Shown piece after piece: positions 47,440 to 57,996 of a DNA stretch of 64,000 bases. This DNA is from Caenorhabditis remanei (Eukaryota; Nematoda; Chromadorea; Rhabditida; Rhabditidae). Made by a program: the position numbers and the translations under genes. Location: the NCBI RefSeq assembly GCF_010183535.1, contig NC_071332.1:15624001-15688000 (forward strand). The letters are read 5' to 3'. The stretch's first letter is position 1. The number at the start of each line of letters is the position of its first letter. The notes under the pieces were generated by a model. The model was not told the DNA's origin, made no database searches, and saw only the letters and a list, made by a program, of their open reading frames with translations.

Positions 47440-48982
47440 TATAAGAGTGAGTAGAGAACGAAATTATTGAACTTTTTTGTGAGTTGGTTTCTGCGTGTGA
47501 GGTGCGATACGGGATTAAGTTGGATTGGACATTGGAAAATGGTGTGCGAAAAACTGAATGCGATTATATACTGGGTGGACATAGAAGTATAACAACAGAG
47601 AGATTGGGAAGTGAATCTACTCATCCGGAAGTCGCAAGTCGATATTCGGAATTCCCAACAACGCTGGTATACAATGCTGGGTTTCTGAACACCAAGAATA
47701 CAATTTTATAGATTTCTGGAACAAAGGGTAGATTAGAGAATTGATGATAAATGAACAGGTGAAAAGGTATCGAATCACTGTTTACTACTAACACTACCCC
47801 ATTGGTACCGTTTCTTGAAAGCAAAATGTCTCTCTATTTGCTGGTTCATAGTGACGGTCCCGAGTAACCGTCAAGTTAGGGGACGTGTCATATCTAACTG
47901 GAAAGCTGAGATACTGCAGATTTCAAACACATATTCGCTTTTTGATTTCGAGACCTACAGTACCGGCAAAAAATATATCACATTTTGCCTTTTTCAGTAG
48001 AAAATGCTCAAATTGGAGAGTGTGTAATGGTAATTCTGAATGCCCCACAAAATAACTTTCAAACAGACCAAGAGTAGAACTTCATTTTCGTGGTTGACAA
48101 CTGTTTTGTACGAACACTTCCTAGCATGTTACATCTCGACAAAGTAATTTCTCTCACAAATGAGTGCCCGTACAAAAAAGTTGTCAACTGAATAAACGGA
48201 GCAGTACTTTTGGTTTGTTTGATCCAAAAAAGTTTTTTTTGTGGGAGAAATTGTTTTACTATGACACCCTCTCAAAATTCGACATTTTCAACTGAAAAAG
48301 GCAAAACATGATATTATTTTGGCCGGTACTGTAGCTTGAGAGAGCCACGGAATTAAACTTAGAACTACTGAAAAATCACTACATTTCTGTCAGTTTGTTA
48401 GAACGATATTACCTGGCTTCGAGGGAAAATGTTCATATGTAATAGAAAAAAGTGTTTTCTCCGGTTTCCAATGATATACGTCGGGTTCTGGGTGATTTTC
48501 AACAATTATTCCAGAAGTTCTAACCTAATTGAAACTATTCCAGAAGATCTAACCATCTCAATCGTTGTTTTTTCTGAAAAGAATGCTGAAGAGCTGCGTG
48601 AAATTCTGACTGACAACTTCCGATTTCAGCGATTCGAATTCAGGTTCTCTACCTCCCTCTTCACTTCTGAAAACTTCTCTTCCGGCCTACTTGGAAGCTC
48701 GACTCCCCCAGATATTCCAAAATCTGCAATGACTCCGCCCCCGTCCAAAAAGTAGAATAAGACGTACAACACATTTGCCACGTCACTGAATAGTAAGAGA
48801 GTTCCTTAATGGCCCTCATTTCTCATCAACTCAATCCCTTCCCTCGTCCCCTCCCATTTCCCGACGCCACATCCTTTTTTGCACCGGAGTCATTCTTTCT
48901 TCATTCCTTCCCCCATTCTTTTTGGACCGCCAAACCCCGGGCGAGACACCATTCTCTTCATTCTGTGAGACAAGTGAGCAAG
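47440..48982. other. Intergenic region with one MITE
   Basis: It lies between the minus-strand glycine-zipper gene and the plus-strand DUF19 cluster, so it should hold both promoters. A MITE occupies 47958-48331. An open frame at 48429-48755 (108 codons) begins with a hydrophobic stretch, but has no recognisable domain and no clear splice partners; I do not call it a gene. Confidence 0.45.
47958..48331. mobile_element. Palindromic Tc/mariner-like MITE (CAGTACCG family), 374 bp
   Basis: The ends are CAGTACCGGCAAAAAATATA and TTTTGGCCGGTACTG with TA on both sides. The centre is shorter than in the 450-bp members but contains the same GTTGACAAC and GTTGTCAAC arms. Confidence 0.8.
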
Positions 48983-50550
48983 ATGAAGTGGTCGAATATA
49001 TTCTGGATAGCTGCGAAGTCAACTATTGTACTGATTCCTCTCTTGTTTATTATTCGTCTCGCAATCATAAACTTCGGATTCGAGACTATGGATCCGTGTA
49101 GACCGGATTCAAATTTGGAGAAGTGTGCGATGGTGAGTGTGTTGGGGGGATTCGAGTATTACGGTATTCGGATTTCTTTTCTAACTATGAAACGATAACT
49201 CCACTTCTGCACAATTCCTAGAGATTGTGCTTTTTTGGTTACTGTAGCGCCGATTGTGGGCAGACACCGAACACCGACTGCACAGAATTTTTTAATCATT
49301 TTTGTGGTCAGGTTCAGCTTAATCGAGCTTGGAACAAAGTAGAATCTAGGTGAAATGCTCTACTCTGAGCTCTGGTCATCTTTATTGGGACGAACGCATT
49401 TCGCCGAGCTTTCACTTGATTTTGAGCATGTTTTAGTTACAGAATTGGAATCCTAGTTGTCTAATAAGTATTCTCGAGTTAATATCAAGAGCTTAGTCCG
49501 GAATCTCATGAAGTTTACTTGTGTCTACCATATATCAAGAACTTCAAAAAGTAGTCAACTAGCAAAGCGTAAAATTTTGCACATTTTATCAGCATATATT
49601 TTTTTAATAGCGTTAACGGTTGAAGAGATATGGCTGTTCGAAAAGCGAAAGAGATTCCAAAATTTCCGATTGCAAAAATAAAGCTCTACATTTTTTCTAT
49701 TCATCCTTAAAGTTATCCTCCCAGAAGCACATCGACTTTAACGGTAACTACCGTAACTGGGAATCTGCAAACTTCCCGTCCAACAACGTCCAACTCACCG
49801 ACAAACTGAAGACTGAATGCACACTCATCCCCGTAAGAATCTCCAAATCTCTTGTTTTAATAATTTTAAAGAAATCTCAGAAATGCTTCCAACCATCTCC
49901 CTCCGACTGCAAACTCCCACTTCCCTCACCCGAACACTTTCAGATTTGGTGCCGTCGAATCTATTTCTTCAGTGGCGAATTTTCAAAATGTGCCGGCAAA
50001 GTAAAAGAGTTCAAATGGTCTCTCAAATCTATAGACATGTTACAGATCAGTCAAATATCTGGAAGTTCACCGTGTGCCAATGAGTTCTTCAGTATTCTTT
50101 TCTTTGAAAAACCGCAAGCTGAGAAGTGTGGAATTATGAAAAATAACAAGAAATGCATTTTGGAGAGTGTCACGAAAACTTGTACCAAGACAATGGCTGA
50201 TGTGTTGGAGAAGGTAAGTGAGAGGGTCACTAAGAATAAAAATCTCTTTTTCTCATTCTTCTTTTTTCTTCCCCAGATTTTGAAATTTTGGGGAAGAAAA
50301 AAATGATTTTCGGATTTCTCAAAATTCGGGGAAGAAAAAGAGATTCTGAATCAAAAGTTGTGGATTCTGAATCAACTGGGCCATTCAACACAGAATATAG
50401 TAGATAATCTCATTTTCCTTCTTTTCCGCATTTTTGTAATTTGGGAAAGAAAAAGGTTTTTCGGGTATCTTTGTCACCATCGATCTCTAACCAATACCGT
50501 ATCCCTGTCTTCAGCACCTGAACACGGAACAAACTCTCAACGACTGCTAA
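48983..50550 (+). CDS. DUF19 (T20D4.11-like) cysteine-rich secreted or membrane-anchored protein 1
   Basis: Four exons (48983-49132, 49725-49832, 49881-50213, 50515-50550) give 208 aa. A hydrophobic N-terminus (STIVLIPLLFIIRLAII) is a signal peptide or signal anchor. The rest has the regularly spaced cysteines of the nematode DUF19 family, for example KCFQPSPSDC, WCRRIYFFSGEFSKC, PCANEF and KKCILESVTKTC. The final exon encodes only 11 residues and ends in Cys followed by stop. The biochemical role of this family is unknown; it is common in tandem clusters in worms. Two similar genes follow in the same direction. Confidence 0.8.
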
Positions 50551-50769
50551 AATCAAGGAAGTCTGTCTACATGTGTTTCGATTCACCAAACTGGATTCAA
50601 TGTCTTCTTTTCTCTTCTTTTCCTTTTTTTCTCCCTTTTTTCACCATCAAGTTTCTTGCTTGGTCAAACAGATTACATCTGTTATTCGCCTATTTTCTAG
50701 ATAGTCGCAATTTTGTCTCTGTTGCTTTGCTTCCTATTCATTCATTGCTAGCAGCTTCTTCTTCCAGAA

Positions 50770-52881
50770 ATGAAATATTTTATTTTGACTGTTTTGACCT
50801 ACACTTCTATGATAGAGAGTGCCCCAACTAAACCAGGATGCACAGAGGATAAGGTGGAGAAGTTGGGGGTTTGTGTGAAGGTAAGGACGTGGCCGAAGTG
50901 TATTCCTAGTCCCCAAAAAAATTGTTCAGGATCTGACCTCAACCGTACAGAAAATCTCAGTATGGGCAGAGAAGGACTTCAAGTTTTCAGACATAGAGAA
51001 GAAAGAGTTCAGAGAAAAGTGTGAGGGGACACAGGTTAGTAGCTACCGTATCCTTGAGCTACCGTACTCCTACAGTACTCTTTTAGAACTGCTTCAAATC
51101 AGTCCGAACAAGTTGCACAGACTTCCCTGAAGAAGTCACCAATGAGCTCGACGTCCTATGCTCCCGATTCAATTTTATTATTGATAAATTCACTGAATGT
51201 GTTCCAAAACTGGAAAATTTGAAGTGTGTCAATGAAGTTTTCGGACCGAAATCTTTGAAGGTGAGATCCGAATCTTTCTATTTTTGTGTTTCCCTTATTC
51301 ACTCATCGTGTATGTATTTTAGAAAACAACCGACGAGAAATGCCAAGATTTGAAAGAACACAAGGACTGTGCTGTCGGAGAAGTGGAGAAGACGTGCGGC
51401 GAGAAATTTAAGGAGATTTTTGAGGAGGTTAGAGTTTTTTTTTTAGATTTGAAATAGAAGAGTTACTTTGTTTTGGAAGAATTTAATCCCAAAAAGTTAC
51501 AAAAAAAGTTGAGTCTTAAGAAAATTATGAGTACCGACAAAGGACGGAAGAGTTATTACACCGCACGGATAGGAAATGTTAATCTAGATGAAGAATAAGT
51601 TTCGTTGGAGAAAACAGTGATTACTAACGGTTTGGGAGTCTGACTTGGGGGGCATTTGACACCAAGCGGATGGTGCATTGGACGGCGCAGAGACGTTTCG
51701 CAGTCATGAAGTTTTACAATGTCTCAAAATATTGGAAGGGTTGGCGGTTTTTGTTCTCATGAAAATCTAGGAGAGACGAGAATTTGTGTTTTTTCATAGT
51801 TCCGACATGGCGTAGTTACGAAGCGGTACATTGGTTGAGTCATCAGTTTTCGATGGAAAGTGTCAAAAGAAAATAGACAAATTTCCAATTTCCATAAATA
51901 GACAAATTTCCTACCTACAGTACCATGCAGTAAAATATACAACTTGGCTTGTTGCAGTTGAAAATGACTAACTTTAAGAGGGTGTACGGTATCACTGATT
52001 GTCCCCCAAAGTAAGTTATATGCCATACAGAACAAAGGTAGAGCTTCATTTTTGTAGTTGACAACTTTTTTGTACGAACACTCCCTAGAGAGTTATGGTC
52101 ATTTTAAAACGACAGCTCAAAGTTCACCCTATTTTGCACCGAAATGAGTCGATTTGAGGAAAAATTTCTTTTTCGATATGTAACTTTCAAGATAGTGTCC
52201 CTACAAAAGTTGTTCAACTACAAAAATGCTTTGTTATTTTTACTCTGTCCAACTCATACAAAATAAAATCTGTCGGTCAATGAGGTGAAATACATTGTCA
52301 ACGTTGATAACTTTTTGAGTGGTACTGTAGTATACATCTTTTCGTACACAGCCTGTCTAGCCTTTTCCTCTTGCACAATTACCCAACCTGTTACTTTGTT
52401 CCTTGGCTTCCGACCTGACTTCACCGATCATAATCTTTTTGACCCTACCACTTTTTCGTTGTTTATACAACAAGACCAACTCAAAACCATGTTGGAGTTC
52501 ATGTAGAACAAGAGTTCAGGGAGAGGTTGAACAAACTACAATGGACTAGAAATTCAATAATGGAACTGGAATTTCCAGGCCATATGGAAACTATTATAGT
52601 GAAATTCTACAGATTTTATACTTTCTAATATAGTCAAGTGGACGGCGTCAACAATCGGCGAGTTAGAGTGTTAGAGCTGGGGTGAGAAAGTGGGTGAGCG
52701 CAGACAGACAGACGCTCTAGCTTCTCTGCGTCTCTGCTGAGCAGCAAAATTATCAAAAACTTATTTCTAGGTTTTAATTATTCCTATAAGCCAACAATCA
52801 TCAACATTTTATCATTCATGAGACACTCAATTTTTCAATTTTCAGAACTTCAATCTCGAGCTGAAAATGCACAAATGCTAA
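50770..52881 (+). CDS. DUF19 (T20D4.11-like) secreted protein 2
   Basis: Five exons (50770-50880, 50930-51034, 51087-51260, 51323-51427, 52846-52881) give 176 aa. A short signal peptide (YFILTVLTYTSMIESA) precedes the cysteine-rich body: PGCTEDKVEKLGVC, KCEGTQNCFKSVRTSC, VLCSRFNF, TECVPK, KCVNEV, KCQDLKEHKDC and KTC. The last exon is again 36 nt long and ends with Cys-stop. It lies 1.4 kb downstream, across an intron that contains a MITE. The ATG follows CTTCTTCCAG, a possible trans-splice acceptor 220 bp after the previous gene's stop. Confidence 0.8.
51918..52327. mobile_element. Palindromic Tc/mariner-like MITE in the last intron of DUF19 gene 2
   Basis: The ends are CAGTACCATGCAGTAAAATA and GTTGATAACTTTTTGAGTGG followed by TACTG, with TA on both sides. 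Internal arms TTTGTAGTTGACAACTTTTT and GTTGTTCAACTACAAAAATG are inverted. The right part is more diverged. Confidence 0.75.
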
Positions 52882-53063
52882 CTTCTCACATCGATTCTGG
52901 TCTCATTTTGATTAGAAACTGATGTATGTTATATTGTCAACTCATCCTCTTCCCCATCCCACGACATTGTAAATATTTGTCAACCCATCTGGCACTCCCC
53001 GGCTTCCTTTAAAAATATCCAAGTACTCACATTTCTGGTATTTTTTTTGTTTTGAAAATAAAC

Positions 53064-54684
53064 ATGTACTACAACAATTATTTCGAATTCGTCACTATTA
53101 TAATGACTCTGATTCCTTGTTGCTCTGGATATTCGGTGAATTGTCGGAGCGATTTGGTTAGGCAAGAAATTCGAAAGTGTACGAAAACGGTGCATGATTT
53201 TCAAGATACGCAAGTAAGAGTGGATGGGAACAAATGGTTGGAACCGAATGTCTCGAAAGAATTGAATGCGAAATGTGATGATGCGATGGTAAGTGAAAGA
53301 AATGAAACAGGTCAAAGACATTCATGTACAGTACCGCTGAAACGGTTATCAACTTTGGCTGTCATCATTTTTGTAGTTGACCATTTTTGTGAACAGCTCC
53401 AAAATGTTGCTAATTCACGCTGGAATTGGTCGGTTTCAGGGAGAAATTGCTTTGTTTAATTACTTGTAACTTTCATGGTAGTGTCCCTACAAAAATGATC
53501 AACTACAAAAAATATGCGCTATTTTTGATATATCTAACCCATTAAAAATACAATTTGTTGGACAATCAGGTGACAACGAAATACACTGTCAAGGTTGAGC
53601 ATTTTTCACTGAAAACAATCTTTAGAGCAGTACTGTAGTTGTGACAACTAGTTGGTGCTACTCCTGAGTAGAACTGATACAAATCAAAACTACCTATTAT
53701 AATTTAGAAAAATTGTATACCAGAGCTGTGCGGAATTCCTTCCTTCGATTTCCTTCTTCCTTCTTCCTGGCTTTTTTTAACTTCCTTCTCCCCTCTTCCG
53801 ACTTCCTTTTTAGAAAATTTACTTCCGACTTCCCGCTTCCGACTTCCGTGTAAAAAGTTTACAAAAAATTTGGAATTTTCGACGGAATTTCGGCGGAATT
53901 TTGGTGTTTTAGGATGAAATTTTGTATGAAAACAACGCCAAAATTCGTTTTCAGTGATGACTAGAAAAAAATTTACTCAAATTTGTCATTTTCAAAATTA
54001 TCTTCCGACTTCCGAGTTCGGAACCAAACTTCCGACTTCCTTATTCCTTCTTCCTTTTTCAAAAAGTTACTTCCGACTTTCTTTTTCGAAAATTTTACTT
54101 CCGCACAGCTCTGTTGTATACCTACTAGAATACTTGAAAACGTTTTATTCGAGTATGCAACTTTTCTTGAGGTATTTCTTCACAGTTTCAGAAATCTCTA
54201 TCCCGAGACATCAATTAATTATTTTTCCAATCCAGAATGTGTAATGTCTTAAGACGGTGTAATACCCAGACATCATTAGAACTCTCAGCCATAGAAAATA
54301 TTCATTTCCAGAACTGTCTCCACCTCCTCGATCATTGTTCAGTTTTCGAAGATGACGATATCCTCTGGCTCGATGATTTTTGTGATTCCTATGGCTTTCT
54401 CACTGGAAATTTTCACGAATGCGCAGTGAAAATTGACAAGAATCAACAGGATCCATGTGTACAACACTATCTGGTCAATTCTCCTTATTTTATGGTAAGA
54501 ACAGGATTAACTGATCATGATTTTATGGAAATTTTCGTTTCAGCTTGATGGGTCTCAGCGTTGCCAAATGCTGAAATCGGATGGTAGCTGTGTGAAATCT
54601 GTGATAAGTTCCACGTGTTCTCCTGGATCTGCGAATGATTTTCAAGACCTTCTAGATCGACAAATGATACGATTGAAATGTTGA
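53064..54684 (+). CDS. DUF19 (T20D4.11-like) secreted protein 3
   Basis: Three exons (53064-53288, 54312-54494, 54544-54684) give 182 aa. Signal peptide FVTIIMTLIPCCSG is followed by the family's cysteine pattern: VNCRSDL, RKCTKT, AKCDD, NCLHLLDHC, FCDSYG, ECAVK, PCVQH, RCQMLKSDGSC and STC, ending RLKC-stop. An in-frame ATG four codons earlier (53052) is also possible. AATAAA lies at about 54767. Intron 1 (1 kb) holds a MITE and a CTTCCGACTTCC-type simple repeat. Confidence 0.8.
53329..53635. mobile_element. Palindromic Tc/mariner-like MITE in intron 1 of DUF19 gene 3
   Basis: The ends are CAGTACCGCTGAAACGG and TTTAGAGCAGTACTG, with TA on both sides. It is shorter (307 bp) than other members but keeps TTTGTAGTTGACC and GATCAACTACAAAAA arms. 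Confidence 0.75.
53730..54115. repeat. CTTCCGACTTCC low-complexity repeat
   Basis: Runs of ACTTCCGACTTCC, CTTCTTCC and related pyrimidine-rich units are interrupted by AT-rich sequence. A short reverse-orientation patch with ACTTCCG and GGAAGTCGGAAGTAGGAAGT is at about 56790-56960. Confidence 0.7.
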
Positions 54685-55192
54685 AGTCCGCTCTATTGAG
54701 AATGTCTGTGTATATGTATGTTCTGTAAATATGTATATGAAACGTGCCTCAAAAAACTGCCCGAAATAAATTATTCATCCGGTTTTCCTTGTCCAATTAG
54801 TTACATCAAACAACCTATAAATATATATTCAATTATCTTCAACATCTCAACAAATCCCAAATTATATCAGACATGTTTTTGCTGCAATTAATCATTTATC
54901 CTAATTTCTCTATGCTTCATTAAGAATTCGAAAGTTTTCACTAGACAAAATTTCACCTATTGATTCTTTGACATTTGATTTCTGAATAAAGTAATTCATG
55001 TGGAAAACCAGCCATCTAATACCCATACCTCGCAGGTGATTATAATTTTCAGCTGTAGCGAGAAGGATTCAGGTTTACTTCATGCTAGCCAACTAGGCCG
55101 AAACGGGCTGGCGTGTAACTCTGTTTAAAACTGATTTTACGAGCTGAAAAATATACGAAAATGTAGATCTCAACGAGATCTACAGTACCGCT

Positions 55193-56675
55193 CAAAAGTA
55201 TATTAAGACACACTCTCTGTGAAACTCGGGCATGGCGATGTACAGAAAAAAGTCAAACCGGTTTTTATGGGTTGGTATTATGCATAGTAGGTACCCAGAC
55301 AACTAATAACGCATTGGTCCATATTTCATTTGGCTCCGCCCCCTACCGTCTAAAATACCCCTTATGGGAGGTGAAAATTCTTTTAAAAAATCTAAAAGTT
55401 TTTTCGATTAAATTTTGACGGGAACTAATAAAAAACGTTATTTTGAGCACTTTTTGTGTTCAGACCACATTTTTAGCGTTTCATTTTCACCGAGAAAAAA
55501 TGTCATTTTGATGAGAATTTTGGAATTTTTTCAAACTTTTGCTTATATCTCAAAAAACCTCATTTGTTTAGATGAGATCTTTTCAGATTCGGAATCTACA
55601 TTAAATTTGGAGTAATATAAAATCACTATGTCAGTTTTCAGTGTTCCAAACGGAAAAAATTCCATCAACTTCGAGAGGCGGGGATCAAACCGAATGAGCT
55701 GAAATTTTGGAAATGAATAGATCACATATGGTGTAGTATTCTGACAAAATCTCAAACGATTTGGCGACATTGACATTTTGCTCCATGAGTAGGGATACGT
55801 TGAAATCTTTCAAAAAATTGCATATTTTGCTCTGTAGCAAAAATACGTGCCCCAAGATTTTTGACCGGACACTGCCTATATTACTCCAAATTTTATGAAG
55901 ATTCCGAATCTAAAAAGATCTCATCTAAACAAATGATGTTTTTTTGAGATATAAGCAAAAGTTTGGAAAAACCCCGAAATTTTCATAAAAGCGGCATTTT
56001 TTCTCGGTGAAAATGAAACGCTAAAAATGTGGTCTGAACACAAAAAGTGCTCAAAATAACGTTTTTTATTGGTTCCCGTCAAAATTTAATCGAAAAAACT
56101 TACAGATTTTTAAAAAGAATTTTCACCCCTCATAGGGACTATTTTAGACGAAAGGGGGCGGAGCCAAATGAAATATGGACCAATGTGTTATTAGGTGTCT
56201 AGGTACCACCTATGCATAATACCAACGGTGCTCGAGTTTCACAGAGAATGTGTCTTAAGTTTTACCTTTTTGAGTTGAAAACGCCAAACTTTGAGATTGT
56301 GTACTTATTGCCCCATCAACTAGATTTTTAATGGATCATACAAATCAAAGGTAGATCAACATTTTTGTAGTTGGCAACTTTTTTGTACGGACACTTCCTA
56401 GCAAGTTACATATCGTCGAAGTAATTTCTCCCTCAAATCGACTCTTTTCAGTGCAAAATAGGGCGATTTTTGAGCTGTCGTCTTAAAATGATCATAACTC
56501 GCTAGGGAGCGTCCGTACAAAAAAGTTGTCAACTCCAAAATTGGAGCTCTACTTTTGATCTGTATGATCCATTAAAAATCTACTTGATGGGACAATAAGT
56601 ACAACCATGACACACTCTCAAAGTCGTTCCTTCCAAATGAAAAACCATAACTTAATATAATTTTGAGCGGTACTG
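55193..56675. mobile_element. Tc/mariner-like MITE split by a nested TTAA element
   Basis: The left 14 bases or so (CAGTACCGCTCAAAAGTATA) stop at TTAA (55203-55206). The rest of the family consensus resumes at TTAAGTTTTACC (56255) and runs to GAGCGGTACTG. TA flanks both ends. The 1048-bp block between is a younger insertion. Confidence 0.88.
55207..56254. mobile_element. Palindromic TTAA-flanked element, 1048 bp, nested in a MITE
   Basis: The termini GACACACTCTCTGTGAAACT and AGTTTCACAGAGAATGTGTC are inverted repeats. TTAA is present at both borders (55203-55206 and 56255-56258). The arms extend several hundred bases, for example TGGTCCATATTTCATTTGGC at the left and its complement at the right. 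TTAA duplication fits a non-autonomous piggyBac-type palindrome, as known in C. elegans. It has no coding capacity. Confidence 0.85.
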
Positions 56676-57529
56676 TATGTCTGTGACAAAATTGGTAAAG
56701 GTAAACTCAGAGACGGAAATTAGTTTTTTTTCGAAAGTATCAAACGAACGTCAAAAAAAAGTTAATATGTGGTGAAAATGTTGAATTTGACACACGGAAG
56801 TCGGAAGTAGGAAGTCAACACTTTTCAAGATCCACCGGTAAGAAAAATTTTGGAATTTTTAAATGGTTGGAGGGTAGTAAAACTAATACAACACTTTAGC
56901 TTCATATTTTTGCCATTCGTTTTATATTGTCGAAGTAAAACTCACTTCCGTCGAACTTCTGAGTTTACTTCCGTTCTTGCCAGGCCCGCGGTATATTAAC
57001 GACTAGCTACCCGACCCGCAGTAGGCCACAGACATAGATCTCGCTGAGATCTACACTTTGGTATATTTTTGAGTCGTTTCGGCCCGGTTGACAATTATGC
57101 TTCTCTTCAGTTCAATTGTCGAACAGAATGGACAATGCTGTCAATTCTTCTCTATCTATTCGAGATGTGATTGTGCTGATTGTATGTTTGTTCGTATTAT
57201 TGTCTATCCTAATATCAATCTTACTCTTGATTTTTTTGTTCCCCATGTATATTATTGTGTTTCGAGTTAACAGGAAAAAAGATGAATCCGTGAGTATAAA
57301 TAGAGCAACAAGCTATTATTTTGATGCCAAGACATTTACGTAGAGCAAATACGAAGAAATTTCTTTTGTAACAATGTCTTGATTTACAGACATCTGTTTA
57401 TCCCATCATGCATCATTTCTACAAAACAATAATTATCTTTTACATATTTTCTATTTTATTATTATGTCTCACCATATATTGCCTGACAACCGATAAGAAC
57501 TCACTGTAATATTTTCCGAAGCTAACCAT

Positions 57530-57838
57530 TATAATTGTCGGCTCAGGGACAATCCGCAATGAGACAATTTGTAACCAGGCATAGCTTCAACTTTCCCGTT
57601 TTTTAGTGAATTTTTGTAGTTTTCATAAGGGGGACCACATTTTCCGGACAAAAAATTCTTTTGGTCCCCCTTATGAAAACCAAAAAAATTGATTTTTTGA
57701 TTTCTCGGACAATTAATAATCTGAAAAATGCAAGTTGTCACTGAGAAAACGAGAAAAATTTGGCTGTTTAATGTCTCGGTTCAAAATGACAGTGTACGAA
57801 ATGTCTCCTTGTGGACTGTCCCGGAGCCATAATTGTCT
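57530..57838. mobile_element. Small inverted-repeat MITE in intron 2 of the srz gene
   Basis: The left arm ATAATTGTCGGCTCAGGGAC and the right arm GTCCCGGAGCCATAATTGTC are inverted copies. A central palindrome, AGGGGGACCACATTTTCCGG with its partner CCCCCTTATGAAAAC, lies between. Confidence 0.7.
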
Positions 57839-57996
57839 CCTTTATGACGTAACTATTTTTCAGATTAATAATTTATGAAACTGAAAACATAGGATACAAC
57901 AACTTGTTTGTAGTGTTTTTAATTATCCTCGCCTTATATTCGCATATTCATCACCTGATCATCTCATTGCTGGCTTTGCAACGCTTTGTTTTATAT

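Larger units (their letters stand above)
54685..57127. other. Interval between the DUF19 cluster and the srz gene
   Basis: It is dominated by the nested transposons at 55193-56675. The remaining DNA (54685-55192 and 56676-57127) shows no gene; ACGAGATCTACA at 55175 and GAGATCTACACT at 57044 may be an older, wider repeat. Confidence 0.5.

Noticed and set aside
48429..48755. 108-codon ORF upstream of the DUF19 cluster
   Set aside because: It has a hydrophobic start but no recognisable domain, no downstream exon in phase, and sits beside a MITE; it could be a gene relic but is not supported.
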